Assembly: GCA_031418775.1 (NCBI GenBank)
Contig: JANOJN010000009.1
Span: 1-64,000 of the forward strand
DNA length: 64,000 nucleotides
Reading direction: 5' to 3'
Source: JANLQX01 sp031418775
Lineage (GTDB): Bacteria > Actinomycetota > Acidimicrobiia > Acidimicrobiales > JANYDT01
Below are positions 7,756 through 18,200 of this stretch, piece after piece. The position numbers were made by a program, and so were the translations under genes. The notes beneath the pieces were generated by a model. It did not search any database. It saw only the letters and a list, made by a program, of their open reading frames with translations, and was not told the origin of the DNA. The number at the start of each line of letters is the position of its first letter. Positions within the stretch are counted from its first letter, which is position 1.

Positions 7756-10083
7756 TTACGGGCTCGTTGGAACTGTCGAAGTAGCTCCGACCTCGACGGA
7801 CGTTGCCGCGTTGGGTTCGACCGAGCCCAACGGTGCAGTGGCAAGCGGAGCCGCATCCTTTGAGAGTGGGTCAGTAGTCGTCGGGCCGTCGGCACCGATG
7901 ACGACCCGATCGCCCGCCTTTACCGAACCGTTCACCGGAACAATCTCCACGAAACCTTGCGCTGACAGCCCCGCGGTCACGACGACGGTTCGGACCACTC
8001 CGGGCGAATCTTCAATCTGTAGCTGGGTACTTCCTGTGGCACGAACGGACAGCGCGCTCACCGGAACAACCAATGCCTGCCCGTTGGTCGTCTTCGTAGG
8101 TATCGTGATCCGCACGGACGCCCCGACCAATTGCGTCGAGCTGTCTTCGGGGGTTATCTCAATGGCGATGTGCTGTGCATCCGTGCCGCGCAGGCCTGGC
8201 TTGTCGGCGAGAAAGGTGATCGTGCCTTTGCTGTTATAGGAGTACTCCGGTGCTTCGATTGTGGAGAGTGCGCCAATTCGCGTGAGCGTCGCCTCGGTTG
8301 TCAACAGCGCTGCATCAACGGCCAGTCTGGTTCCGCTTACGGTCATGACTTCGGCCGTTGCCGGATCACCACGCTTGATCTTCGTATCGTCGATGCGCAG
8401 TGGAAGGCTGGGAAAGAAGACGAGTTCGTTCGCCGGCACCTGAACGCCGACCGCGCCCGCGTACCTTTCCAGGTCGGATTGCAAGCGGGCCACCTCGGCC
8501 GTTGCGACTCTGACCGCTTCGCTGAGATTCGCAGAACCGGCACCGGGACGACCCAGGGCCTGTAGTCGAGCTTGCGCCGACTCGACACGCATGTCGGACT
8601 CTGCAATGGCTTGTTGATTCGCCGTCGCCGTGAGTGCATTTATGCGTCGTAGAGTTTCAACGTCATTTTGCGCTGCGGCCAGAAGAGCTTCTACTGGGGA
8701 AAGGGCAATCTCCGCCTGACGAAGGATGAGTTCGGCCTGCTTCAGTGCGAATTGACTGTTGGCGCGATCACCTGCAGTTGAAAGCGGCAGACCGGTCGCC
8801 GGGTCCACCCCGGCTTTCGCGTTTTCTATCCGTTGTTGAGCCTGAGTTGCCCTCGATTTCGCGGTAGCGAGAACTGCCCTTTTGGTCGCCACGTCCGCCG
8901 CTGCGACGGCGTTGTCCTTTGCCGCCGCCGCCTCGGCGAGCGCGAGCGCCGCCTGGGCGTTTCTGGCTGCGGCAACGACGTTGAGTTGTTCTTGCTGTGT
9001 GAGTCCATCGAGAACGTAGGTGGACGCCCCGTTGAGCTTGGTGCGCGCCTCCGCTACCGATGCTTCACCGGCGACTCGTACGCTGTTCGCAACCGCTTCT
9101 GAAGCAGACAAGTCGGCTTCGGCGGCTCCCACCGCAATGACGGCTTCGTTGACGCCATCTTGCAACAACCCGAGTTGCTGGGGTGTCACGGTGACACCGG
9201 TCGCCACGTTCACACCCGATGCGACGAGCCCATCGCGCCGACGAGCGTCGTCGAGCACGATTCCCGCCACTTCTACGGCGGCCCGTTTGGTCGCGAGATC
9301 AGCACCTTTGTTGAGGAGATCTGCCTCTTTGAGGGCAAGATCCGCTTGGCTCCGGTCTGCGTCTCGCTCTGCCGCGATTCGTGCCGCAGCCGCCGTTGCT
9401 TTCGATGTGTCTGCTGTCGCCTTCGCGTCGATGATTTCGACCGGCTTCGCTCCCGAGCGGTTGAGGAGTTCTGCCTGTTTGGCCTGAAGGAGGCGATCGG
9501 AAGCGACGCTAAGTGCAGACTCGGCGACTCGAAGCGTGGCGCGTTGTTGGTCGTTCGGTCCCAACGCCTGATACCCAGCCTTGGCGTACCACTTCGTCAC
9601 TGCGGCGCCAGTGGCTCCGTCGTAGCGATCGTCCACCGTTCCGGGGTCAAAACCCTGACGTTGAAGGAAGTCCTCCAGTTGGCGCACGTCGGCGCCGACC
9701 GCGCCGGGTCCAAGATCACGAAATCCAGGCGTGGCTCCCTTCACGACAAACACGGGTCGTCCCGAAACGACCATGGCGACGTCGCCTTCATTCAGCGTCG
9801 CTCCCTTCACCGGGGCCTGACTCACCAGGACGGGCGGGGGACGAAGAGTTGATGGGGCGAGCACGACCACGATCGGGTCGCTGTAACGCATCGTGCCTCG
9901 AATGATCAGATCCGAGCTGAGGACGCGCTTCTCGACTGGATAGGTGATCAGCGACGCTTCCGGAGGTGCCGCCTCAGCCGCCAACTGTGCGGGTGACTTC
10001 ACACGGGATGCCGCAAGCCAGCCGGCTCCGGTGGACACGCCGACAGCGAGCGCCATTGCACCCGCGACGACTGATCGCCTCAC
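7756..10083 (-). CDS. Membrane-fusion (HlyD/MacA-like) protein with peptidoglycan-binding domain and very long helical hairpin
   Basis: The 775-residue protein has an N-terminal membrane helix (about 5-26), an interrupted lipoyl/barrel part, a PG_binding_1-like domain (about 125-175; GAVGADVRQLEDFLQRQGF, then WYAKAG), and an extremely long alanine-, glutamine- and glutamate-rich coiled coil (about 180-550) before C-terminal beta domains (about 560-740). Standard MacA is about 370 residues, so the hairpin is roughly doubled. Actinobacterial fusion proteins with a peptidoglycan-binding domain are known next to MacB-type genes; the domain plausibly anchors the conduit in the wall. GTG start overlaps the stop of the upstream lipoprotein gene (GTGA). 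No outer-membrane channel gene accompanies it. Confidence 0.85.
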   Translation of the reverse strand: MRRSVVAGAMALAVGVSTGAGWLAASRVKSPAQLAAEAAPPEASLITYPVEKRVLSSDLIIRGTMRYSDPIVVVLAPSTLRPPPVLVSQAPVKGATLNEGDVAMVVSGRPVFVVKGATPGFRDLGPGAVGADVRQLEDFLQRQGFDPGTVDDRYDGATGAAVTKWYAKAGYQALGPNDQQRATLRVAESALSVASDRLLQAKQAELLNRSGAKPVEIIDAKATADTSKATAAAARIAAERDADRSQADLALKEADLLNKGADLATKRAAVEVAGIVLDDARRRDGLVASGVNVATGVTVTPQQLGLLQDGVNEAVIAVGAAEADLSASEAVANSVRVAGEASVAEARTKLNGASTYVLDGLTQQEQLNVVAAARNAQAALALAEAAAAKDNAVAAADVATKRAVLATAKSRATQAQQRIENAKAGVDPATGLPLSTAGDRANSQFALKQAELILRQAEIALSPVEALLAAAQNDVETLRRINALTATANQQAIAESDMRVESAQARLQALGRPGAGSANLSEAVRVATAEVARLQSDLERYAGAVGVQVPANELVFFPSLPLRIDDTKIKRGDPATAEVMTVSGTRLAVDAALLTTEATLTRIGALSTIEAPEYSYNSKGTITFLADKPGLRGTDAQHIAIEITPEDSSTQLVGASVRITIPTKTTNGQALVVPVSALSVRATGSTQLQIEDSPGVVRTVVVTAGLSAQGFVEIVPVNGSVKAGDRVVIGADGPTTTDPLSKDAAPLATAPLGSVEPNAATSVEVGATSTVPTSP

Positions 10084-11078
10084 TTACGCTTCTCCAATTC
10101 GGACTGCGCTTTGGACAGGAGCACGGCGTTCTCCTGTGCGAACTTCTTCACGTATTCGGCCTTTACCTTGTCCTCCACGTCCACGACGTACTTCTCCTCG
10201 CAGTCGAGGTCGGCCTCTGCTGTCGCGATTTCTTCTGCCTGCAACTGTGCCAGCGCAGCCTTATCGTACGGGGGAATGGCATTGGTTCCGAACACCAGTG
10301 GGCTGAACGTCCCCTCTTCGCCCAATGCTTTCGCGGCGGCGGGGCCGACCAAAGCAGCAAGCTTCTCGGTGATTCCCACGTCGACAGCGTTCGGCTCCGA
10401 GTACTCAAATCCCTGCTTCCGCATGCAATTCGCCCAATCAGCTCGGGCTTTGACCAGGCGCTCGTCGGCCTCGGCACGCGAGTCGAGTTCCTCGATCTTC
10501 GCCAGAGCCGACACGACGTTGGCACCTCCGAACACCGCTGTTGTCGCTTCCTCAACGCAACCACCTAGACCACCGAGGTCACCGGTCTTCGCCGCTTCAA
10601 CGGCGCCCGAGACGGAGACGTCGGCCTTGCCGCCGGTCAAAGCGATGTCGAACGCTTGCTGTCCGGCGGGATCAAGACCACTGCGGTACGTCACATTGGG
10701 ATCCACGGACTTCGACGACTGGCTGATTTCCACGACCTTCTCAAACACCGTGCTGATCCCGTAGCCGAATTGGCGCCGGAACTCGTCATCGGTGAGCCCG
10801 CTCGTACCGGTGATCGCCGCCTTCGTGGCATTCGGATCAACCGGCACGTACGCGAATCCGGCCTTCTTCATACACGTATTCACCAGTTCCTCGACACGCG
10901 TCTGCATCACTGCTGAAGTCGCATCGTCGAGGCCGAGGGGCGAATCCACGGCTGCCGACTGAGTGCTGCTGTTGTCAGACTTTCCGCTACAGGCCGCCAG
11001 GGACCCGATCAAAGCGAGCAAGGCTGCCACCACAACCGGAACGCTCACGCGTCCATCGCGAATTTCTGTCGGCTTCAT
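10080..11078 (-). CDS. Lipoprotein of unknown function, first gene of the MacAB-like operon
   Basis: Product of about 332 residues. I place the start at the ATG at 11078 because AAGGA at 11086-11090 lies 7 bases upstream; the upstream ATG at 11084 has only one base of spacing. The N-terminus is a signal peptide ending in a lipobox (GSLAAC). The mature part is helical with two CMKKAGF/CMRKQGF segments, suggesting an internal duplication with conserved cysteines. I do not recognise a named family. Lipoproteins with this MRKxGF pattern commonly sit beside peptidoglycan-binding fusion proteins in Actinobacteria (from memory). The stop overlaps the fusion-protein start. Confidence 0.75.
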   Translation of the reverse strand: MKPTEIRDGRVSVPVVVAALLALIGSLAACSGKSDNSSTQSAAVDSPLGLDDATSAVMQTRVEELVNTCMKKAGFAYVPVDPNATKAAITGTSGLTDDEFRRQFGYGISTVFEKVVEISQSSKSVDPNVTYRSGLDPAGQQAFDIALTGGKADVSVSGAVEAAKTGDLGGLGGCVEEATTAVFGGANVVSALAKIEELDSRAEADERLVKARADWANCMRKQGFEYSEPNAVDVGITEKLAALVGPAAAKALGEEGTFSPLVFGTNAIPPYDKAALAQLQAEEIATAEADLDCEEKYVVDVEDKVKAEYVKKFAQENAVLLSKAQSELEKRK

Positions 11079-11597
11079 GTTCATGTCCTTTTCTCGCAAG
11101 AAATACGCCAGCGTCGCGGACGGCCATGGTATCCAACGGAGAGGCGCTCGAAAACCCAGAGAAACGACAAACCTTTTGGATCCTTTGATGAGACGCGCTT
11201 AACAGACCGGAGTCTTTTTTCCGGAGAATTTTCACCGTGTTGACAGTAACTTGTAGCCTCTGTACGATCGCCTTCTACGGACTTCTCGCGTACGAACTGC
11301 ACGCTTGAAGACCCGGAATTCTCCGAACCGATGAGGATTTGCGACAACTTGTTCTATGGCAGCTGCCACCGAACGAGATTGACTGTTCCGACGCTACAGA
11401 ATCAGTGCTGAATCCTCGCTGAGAGACCCAACGTGCCGTTCCTCCCTGCACTCGGGCGCCTCCCCTTCTCGCCTGGATCCCTAACTTGCTGCACGTTCAC
11501 GGCGCGTCGTGAACAGCAGTTCTCCTCCGGCCACACTCTTTTGCACCAAAGGGCATACCAGTCGCTCGTTGTTTCGACCTACAGGAAGGCACTCGGA
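11079..11597. other. Intergenic region between divergent lipoprotein and RND operons
   Basis: No convincing gene is seen. It contains a sigma-70-like promoter facing right (11240-11268) and, just before it, an imperfect hairpin CCGGA...TCCGG with T-rich loop around 11207-11225. After the promoter there are about 330 bases of untranslated-looking leader before the mini-ORF at 11598. No known riboswitch could be recognised by eye. Confidence 0.5.
11240..11268 (+). promoter_or_regulatory. Strong sigma-70-like promoter for the RND operon
   Basis: TTGACA at 11240-11245 and TACGAT at 11263-11268 are separated by exactly 17 bases. This is a near-consensus housekeeping promoter pointing to the RND genes. 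The transcript would start near 11275 and carry a 5' leader of more than 300 bases before the first start codon. Confidence 0.6.
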
Positions 11598-11723
11598 ATG
11601 AGACGGATCATTGCGTGGAGTTTGCAGGGCTATCGGGCAGAAGCTACGTACGGAGCGGTGCCAGACGTGGCTATTCGTCCCCGTCACGGCGACATGAAAA
11701 AGGCGAGCTCATGCGCTGGTTGA
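11598..11723 (+). CDS. Possible 41-residue leader peptide or remnant overlapping the RND pump start
   Basis: ATG at 11598 is preceded by AGGAAGG at 11583-11589 (8-base spacing), a good ribosome-binding site. The peptide begins MRRIIAWSLQGYR, which resembles the start of the RND pumps here (MRWLIGWGARNRR and MRWIVSQSLRFRF), then diverges. Its stop lies 13 bases inside the RND gene in another frame. It may be a coupling leader peptide or the degenerate N-terminus of a third, decayed RND gene. Expression is unproven. Confidence 0.35.
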   Translation: MRRIIAWSLQGYRAEATYGAVPDVAIRPRHGDMKKASSCAG

Positions 11724-14700
11724 TCGGATGGGGTGCGCGCAACCGCCGACCGGTGGTCGGGTTTTCCCTGGTGCTGCTTCTCGTGGCGGCCTGGCAGCTC
11801 CCCAAAATGCGGACTGATGTGCTGCCCGAGTTCGCTCCGCCCACAGTGGAGGTACAGACCGAGGCGCTCGGCCTCTCGGCAACTGAGGTCGAGCAGCTGA
11901 TTACCGTCCCCATGGAGCAGGACCTCCTGAACGGCGTGGCATACCTCAAGTCGCTGCGTTCGAAATCAGTCCCGGGGCTGTCGTCCATTGAGATGATATT
12001 TGAGTCGGGTACTCCGATCGCCAAGGCACGGCAGGTTGTCCAGGAGCGTCTGACGCAGGCGCACGCGTTACCGAACGTTTCGAAGCCGCCCCAGATGCTC
12101 CAGCCAAAGTCGTCCGCGAGCCGCGTGATGATGATCGGTCTGTCGTCGAAGACGCTCACGCCGATTGAGCTGGGAGTGCTCGCTCGCTGGACACTTCGCC
12201 CGAATCTCCTGGGGGTCCGGGGTGTAGCGAACGTGGCCATTTTCGGCCAGCGCGAGCGTCAGTTACAGGTCCAGGTCGACCCAGCCCGGCTGGCCGCGAA
12301 GGGGGTTGGGCTCGACTCGGTCATCGAGTCCACCGGCAACGCGTTGTGGGTGTCTCCGCTCACGTACATCGAGGCATCGACCCCGGGAGCCGGCGGTTTC
12401 ATCGAAACACCGAACCAGCGGTTGACGGTCCAGCACGAATCGCCGATCGTCGATGCCAAACAGCTCGCAGCAGTTTCCCTGGAAGGTTCGGGAGCCAAAG
12501 GCCTTACGCTGGGCGACGTCGCCAGCGTGGTCGAGGACCATCAACCGCTGATCGGCGAAGCCGTCTTCAACGACGGCCCTGGGCTGCTTCTTGTCGTCGA
12601 GAAGGCGCCCGGACGCTCCACCACCGCGGTTACGGAGGACGTCGGGGACGCACTCGAGCTACTTGCACCGGGATTGAAAGAGGTAACCGTCGACACGGAC
12701 ATCTATCAACCCGCTGAGTACGTGAAACGTGCTTCCGGAGCGTTGAGGAACGCCGTCGCGATCGGTGTACTCCTCGGAGCCCTCATCCTCCTGGTCTTGT
12801 TGGCGTGGCGCGGCGCAGTGGTGGTCGTGAGTTCCGTTGTTGCCGCGGGCGCCGCCGCAGGGCTGCTGCTACTCCTCCGCAATACGGTGGTCAACGCGAT
12901 GATTGTGGCAGGGTTTCTGCTTGCCTTGGCCTTCGTCGTCGATGACGTCGTGTCGGCCACCCTCTCGGTGTTCCGCCGATTGCACACCAACTGGCGCCTC
13001 GCAGACGAGAGCACCACGCTTTCGGCGAAGATCCGGTCCGGCGTGTTCGACCACAGCAGCCCCGCGTTCTTTGCGCTGGCGATAACTGTCGTGACCTGTA
13101 TCCCGCTTCTGGTCATCGACGGTCTGACGAGCGAGGCATTTGTTCCTCCACTGATCCGCTCGTATCTCATGGTCGTGATTGCCTCCGCGATTACGGTGGC
13201 TTTGTTGTTGCCCGCGTTGCATGTGCTGCTCATCGGGATACGACCGCAGTCGCCCCCGGAACCGCGGCTTGCCCGCTTTTTTCGTGAGCGCTATGCGACC
13301 TACGCTGTCGGCCTCCGCGCCAAGATCCCGGCCCTTGTCGGTTGTGTCGTGTTGCTGGGGGTCAGCGTCATCGGTCTGACCCGGCTCGATAGCGATACCG
13401 TTCCGCGCTTCAAAGAGACCGACCTGTTGGTTGCCATTCAGTCGTCGCCGGGGACATCGCTCGGCGCGATGCAGAAAATGGCGGCGCGGATGAATGCCGA
13501 GCTCCGGACCGTGGAGGGGGTCCGTCGTGTCGGCGGCCACCTTGGTCGGGCGATCACGGGCGATCAAGTGGTTGGCGTGAACGACGGCGAACTGTGGGTT
13601 CGCCTGGATGAAGGTGCGGACTACGACAAGTCAGTTCGCGCCGTGAGGAAGGCAGTGGCAAATTACCCGGGTGTGCGGGCCAACGTGATGACGTACACCG
13701 ATCAGCGGCTGAACGATGTCCTAAGGCCGGGCAGGCCAGCGATCGACGTCCGGATATACGGCGAGGACCGTGACCGCCTCGTGGCGAAAGCCGAAGAAAT
13801 CAAAGCCGGGCTTTCACTTATAAACGGTCTGAAGAATCCGAAGATCGAAATCAGCCCGAACGAACCAAGCCTCGTGGTGAAGGTTGATCTGGTAAAGGCC
13901 CAAAAGGCCGGTATCCTCCCGGGAGATGTCCGTCGAGCGGCAGCAACCCTGCTGCAAGGCATCGAAGTCGGCAACCTCTTCGAGGACCAGAAGGTGTTTG
14001 AGGTCATCGTCGTAGGTACTCCCGAGCTGCGATCGAACGTCAGCTCCGTGAAAGACCTCCTCCTCGAAACACCTTCTGGCACCCCCGTGAGGCTCGGGGA
14101 CGTGGCCGATGTCCGTGTTTCGGCGACCCCGGCCGTTATCGAGCGTGACGCGTCGGCCCGAATCATCGACATCGTGGCGGACGTGAGCGGTCGTAGCACT
14201 GACGCGGTGTCGTCCGACGTGGAGAAGCTCATCCGAAAGCAGGAGTACGATCTTGGCTACCACGCTCAGCTGATCTCGGATTATCAGGACCATCGCAATG
14301 CCGTGCGCCGGGTCTGGGCCACGGCAATAATCGCTGGGCTGATCGCCCTGTTGATCCTGCAAGCCGCATGTGGGAGTTGGAAGCTTGCCACCGCCATGCT
14401 GCTCACAGTCCCGGCTGCGATGGTCGGTGCCGTGCTTGTCGTGGTGATCGACGGGGGTGACCTGACGCTCGGTCACCTCGCAGGACTCATCGGCACCATC
14501 GGGTTGGCGGTACGCAACATCACCTTTGTCGTCCGGCGGAGTCAACAACTGGAACTCGAGGGTGCGGATGATGATCGAGCCCTTTGCATTGGGGTCGCGT
14601 CAGCCGAACGGGCCAGCTCCACCTTGATCTCCACGCTTGTGTCCGCAGCAGCGTTGATCCCCGTCGCTGCTCTGAGCGGCTCCGCCGGCGGAGAAATCGC

Positions 14701-14869
14701 GTCGCCACTCGCCATAACGCTTATCGGCGGAATGCTGAGTTGTCTCGTGGTCGGTCTATGGATCGTGCCTGCGTTCTATTCCTGGCTGGCCCCGGATGTG
14801 CGGCACAAACAGCTTTTCGTTGATGAGGCCAAAACCGACATGATTTCCCTAGGAGGAACGTATGCGTAG
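11711..14869 (+). CDS. RND efflux pump of the heavy-metal (CusA/HME) type, first copy
   Basis: The 1052-residue product has the RND layout: helix 1 (about 12-32), first large external loop, helices 2-6 (about 340-520), second loop, helices 8-12 (about 890-1030). CusA-type signature segments are visible early: LPEFAPPTVEVQT, GLSATEVEQLITVPMEQ and LRSKS. Helix 4 contains FVVDDVVSATL with the acidic pair used for proton coupling. The start at 11711 is chosen over an upstream frame opening at 11615 because only from here does the family N-terminus begin, with GGCGAG just upstream. Overlaps the next gene by 8 bases. RND pumps in Gram-positive-type envelopes lack an outer-membrane partner; none is seen here. 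Substrate unknown. Confidence 0.88.
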   Translation: MRWLIGWGARNRRPVVGFSLVLLLVAAWQLPKMRTDVLPEFAPPTVEVQTEALGLSATEVEQLITVPMEQDLLNGVAYLKSLRSKSVPGLSSIEMIFESGTPIAKARQVVQERLTQAHALPNVSKPPQMLQPKSSASRVMMIGLSSKTLTPIELGVLARWTLRPNLLGVRGVANVAIFGQRERQLQVQVDPARLAAKGVGLDSVIESTGNALWVSPLTYIEASTPGAGGFIETPNQRLTVQHESPIVDAKQLAAVSLEGSGAKGLTLGDVASVVEDHQPLIGEAVFNDGPGLLLVVEKAPGRSTTAVTEDVGDALELLAPGLKEVTVDTDIYQPAEYVKRASGALRNAVAIGVLLGALILLVLLAWRGAVVVVSSVVAAGAAAGLLLLLRNTVVNAMIVAGFLLALAFVVDDVVSATLSVFRRLHTNWRLADESTTLSAKIRSGVFDHSSPAFFALAITVVTCIPLLVIDGLTSEAFVPPLIRSYLMVVIASAITVALLLPALHVLLIGIRPQSPPEPRLARFFRERYATYAVGLRAKIPALVGCVVLLGVSVIGLTRLDSDTVPRFKETDLLVAIQSSPGTSLGAMQKMAARMNAELRTVEGVRRVGGHLGRAITGDQVVGVNDGELWVRLDEGADYDKSVRAVRKAVANYPGVRANVMTYTDQRLNDVLRPGRPAIDVRIYGEDRDRLVAKAEEIKAGLSLINGLKNPKIEISPNEPSLVVKVDLVKAQKAGILPGDVRRAAATLLQGIEVGNLFEDQKVFEVIVVGTPELRSNVSSVKDLLLETPSGTPVRLGDVADVRVSATPAVIERDASARIIDIVADVSGRSTDAVSSDVEKLIRKQEYDLGYHAQLISDYQDHRNAVRRVWATAIIAGLIALLILQAACGSWKLATAMLLTVPAAMVGAVLVVVIDGGDLTLGHLAGLIGTIGLAVRNITFVVRRSQQLELEGADDDRALCIGVASAERASSTLISTLVSAAALIPVAALSGSAGGEIASPLAITLIGGMLSCLVVGLWIVPAFYSWLAPDVRHKQLFVDEAKTDMISLGGTYA

Positions 14870-15284
14870 GACCACTGTCTTCGCTGCCGTAGCGGTCGCA
14901 TTGATTCTCGCGGGTTGCTCAGACGACCCGGCCGAGGTTGCCAAACCCACGCCTGCCGTGGTGGACACCATTGCCGGAAGCGCTGAGAAGCAGGTCACAC
15001 TTACAAAAGACGCAGCTGCACGCATCTCGCTGGCGACCGGCGCCGTCTCCTCCGGGAGCGGGGCCGAAACCGTGGTGCCGTACGGGGCGGTGATCTACGA
15101 CGCCGATGGCCTTGCATGGGCATATGTCTCGAAAGGGGAGAATGTCTTCATTCGGGAAGCGCTCACAATCGACCGGATCGAAGGCGACAAAGCATATCTG
15201 AGTTCCGGCCCCGCGATCGGGACAAAGGTTGCCGTCGTGGGTGTTGCCGAACTGTACGGTGCTGAGACCGGCATCGGAAAGTAG
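14862..15284 (+). CDS. Mini periplasmic-adaptor lipoprotein (CusB C-terminal-like domain only)
   Basis: The 140-residue product has a signal peptide with lipobox (ILAGC), then about 115 residues resembling the last beta domains of CusB-type adaptors: VPYGAVIYDADGLAWAYV, a TIDRIEGDKAYLSSGP segment, and a VAVVGVAELYGAETGIG end. The lipoyl and hairpin domains of normal adaptors (about 350-400 residues) are absent. GGAGG lies 7 bases before the ATG. It sits between the two RND genes, overlapping the first and 8 bases before the second, so it probably contacts one or both pumps as a membrane-tethered cap. That role is inference. Confidence 0.8.
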   Translation: MRRTTVFAAVAVALILAGCSDDPAEVAKPTPAVVDTIAGSAEKQVTLTKDAAARISLATGAVSSGSGAETVVPYGAVIYDADGLAWAYVSKGENVFIREALTIDRIEGDKAYLSSGPAIGTKVAVVGVAELYGAETGIGK

Positions 15285-15292
15285 GCGATACC

Positions 15293-18200
15293 ATGCGGTG
15301 GATCGTGTCCCAAAGCCTGCGGTTCAGGTTTATCGTCGTCGCTTTAAGTGCCACGATGATGATCTTCGGGTTCGGCCAGATCCTCAAGTCGCCGGTCGAC
15401 GTATTCCCCGAGTTCGCTCCACCGCGCGTCGAAGTGCAGACGATGTCGTTCGGGTTGTCGGCGACCGAAGTTGAATCGCTCATTACCGTGCCGCTCGAGC
15501 AGGTGCTGGCCGGTCTTCCTGGCTTGAAAGAGATGCGATCAAAGTCGGTCGTACAGCTGTCGTCGATAGAGCTGATCTTTGATCGTGAGGTCGATCTGTT
15601 CGACGCGCGCCAGAATGTGCAGGAGCGATTGGCCACGATCACCGCCACCTTGCCCACATGGGCCGCGCCGCCGTTTATCCTTCAGCCCCTATCGGCCACC
15701 AGCCGGGCAATGAAGATCGGATTGTCATCGAAGACCTTGTCGGTGATCGACATGTCGATACTCGCCTACTGGAAGATCCGGGCGCGGTTGTTGCGGGTGC
15801 CGGGGGTGGCCAACGTGACGATTTACGGCGAGCGGATCCGCATGACCCAGGTCCAGGTCCAGCCGGCAAAACTGGTAGAAAACCGTGTATCACTTGACAA
15901 GGTGATGGAGGTCACTTCGAACGCGCTGGCCGCCGGCATTCTTCGCTACGAGGCCGGTCATGTCATCGGCACAGGCGGATTCATCGAATCGGCCAACCAG
16001 CGGCTCCAGGTGGAACACCAACTGCCGATCCTGACGCCGGCCGATCTCGGCGAGGCAGTCATTGAAGAACGTGCCTCGGGACCGCTCCGATTGAAGGACG
16101 TCGCTCTTTTGAAGGAGGGTGCGCAGCCGCTGTTCGGAGACGCGGTGATCAACGGCGGCCCGGGTCTGATGATGATTGTCGAGAAGCTGCCCTGGGGCAA
16201 TACGCTCGATGTGACCGAAGGTATCGAAGCAGCCGTCGACGAACTGCGTCCGGGCCTTCCGGGGATTGACATCGACACAACTATCTTCCGCCCGGCTAGC
16301 TACGTGCGGGAATCGATAGACAACCTTACGGGCTCTCTTCTCCTTGGGTCTATTCTCGTGCTTCTCGTACTCCTGCTGTTCCTCTTCGACTGGCGAAGTG
16401 CGGTCATCAGTGTTGTTACGATTCCGTTGTCGCTCATGGCCGCGATGATGGTGTTGGCGTGGCGGGGCACGACAATCAATACAATGATCCTCGCGGGGCT
16501 TGTCATTGCGCTTGGCGCGATAGTCGACGACGCAATCGTCGACATTGAGAACATAATCCGAAGACTAAGACTGGCTCGTTTGACCGAGAGTCGGCAGTCG
16601 ACGGCCTCGATCATCCTCGATGCGTCACTGGAAGTGCGCGGTGCTGTGGTCTATGCCTCATTGATTGAGGCCCTGGCACTGCTGCCGATCTTCTTCCTGC
16701 AGGGTCTCACCGGGGCATTCTTTCGCCCACTCGCTTTTTCTTACGCCCTTGCGGTGATCGTGTCGATGTCGGTGGCTTTGGTGGTTACGCCGGCCATGAG
16801 CCTGATCCTTCTTTCGATTGGGAAACTCAACCATCGCACCTCGCCAATCGTCGTGGTGTTGCAACGCTGGTACGCCAGGGCCCTGACGTGGGTGGTGCGT
16901 CGGCCGCTGCCGGGAGTATTGGGCATCGTGACCATCGTCGGAATGGGTGTTGGCATCGTGCCGCGACTTGGTCAGGAGCTGCTCCCCGACTTCAAGGAGC
17001 GCGACTTCCTCATGCACTGGGTGACCAAGCCGGGCACGTCGATCGGCGAGGAGGTACGCATCACTCAAGCTGCCTACAGGGACCTGATCAAAATCCCTGG
17101 GGTGCGCAACTTCGGCGCACACATCGGCCAGGCGATGCAGGCCGACGAGGTGTACGGGGTCGACTTCGGTGAGAACTGGGTAAGCGTTGACCCGTCGGTT
17201 GACTATGACAAGACACTGGCGAAGATCCAAAATGTTGTGGACCGCTATCCGGGTTTGCGACGGGATGTTCAGACCTACCTCAAAGAACGGACCCGCGAGG
17301 TGCTCGCTGGATCCTCGCATCCAATCGTTGTTCGCCTCTACGGCGACGACATAGAGAAGCTGAATGAAAAGGCCGATGAACTCGTCGAGGTGCTCGCCTC
17401 CATCGACGGGGTCGAAGAGGAGAAAAAAGAACTAGTCACCAAGATGACGCAGATTCAGGTCGAGGTCGACCTGGCCAAGGCCCAGAAGTACGGTCTGAAA
17501 CCAGGTGACGTGAGGCGCGCCGCCTCGACCATGATCTCTGGAGAGGAAGTAGGTGACTACTTCAGTGGAGGTCGGGCGTTCGACGTCAATGTGTGGACGT
17601 CGCCCGACCAGCGCGACAGCGTCACCGATGTCCAGAACATGTTGCTCGATACTCCGGACGGTTCCCACGTTTCGCTGAGGGAAATCGCCGACGTTCGCCT
17701 TGCGCCGACGTACAACGCGATCAAGCGGGAGAATTCGCAGCGTCGCCTCGACGTCGATGCGGAGGTGGCCGGGCGTGATCTCGGCTCAATTGTCGATGAA
17801 CTCGAAGACAAGCTGACGAACGTCAGGTTCGAGACCGGCTACACGTACAAGTTGCTGGGCGACTATACCGAACGCAAGGCGGCGTCGAAAGACCTCCGCG
17901 CATGGGCGTTGGTCGCTGCGGCGGGGGTCTTCATGCTGCTGATGGCGGCACTCAAGAGCTTTCGGCTTTCGGTGCTGGCCTATGTGACACTCCCGTTGGC
18001 CCTCATCGGTGGAGCAGTCGCGATTTGGTTGAAGGGTGGCATCATCTCCCTTGGGGCGCTCGTGGGGTTCTTCACGGTGCTGGGCATTGTGGCGCGCAAC
18101 GGCATCATGTTGTTCTCGCACTACCAGCATCTCGAAGAACACGAGGGTGAGGTCTTCGGACCACACCTAGCCGTCCGCGGTGCCGTAGAGCGGTTGGCAC

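Noticed and set aside
11615..11710. N-terminal extension of the first RND pump
   Set aside because: The family N-terminus with its first membrane helix starts at the ATG at 11711; the upstream 32 residues are unlike any RND start.
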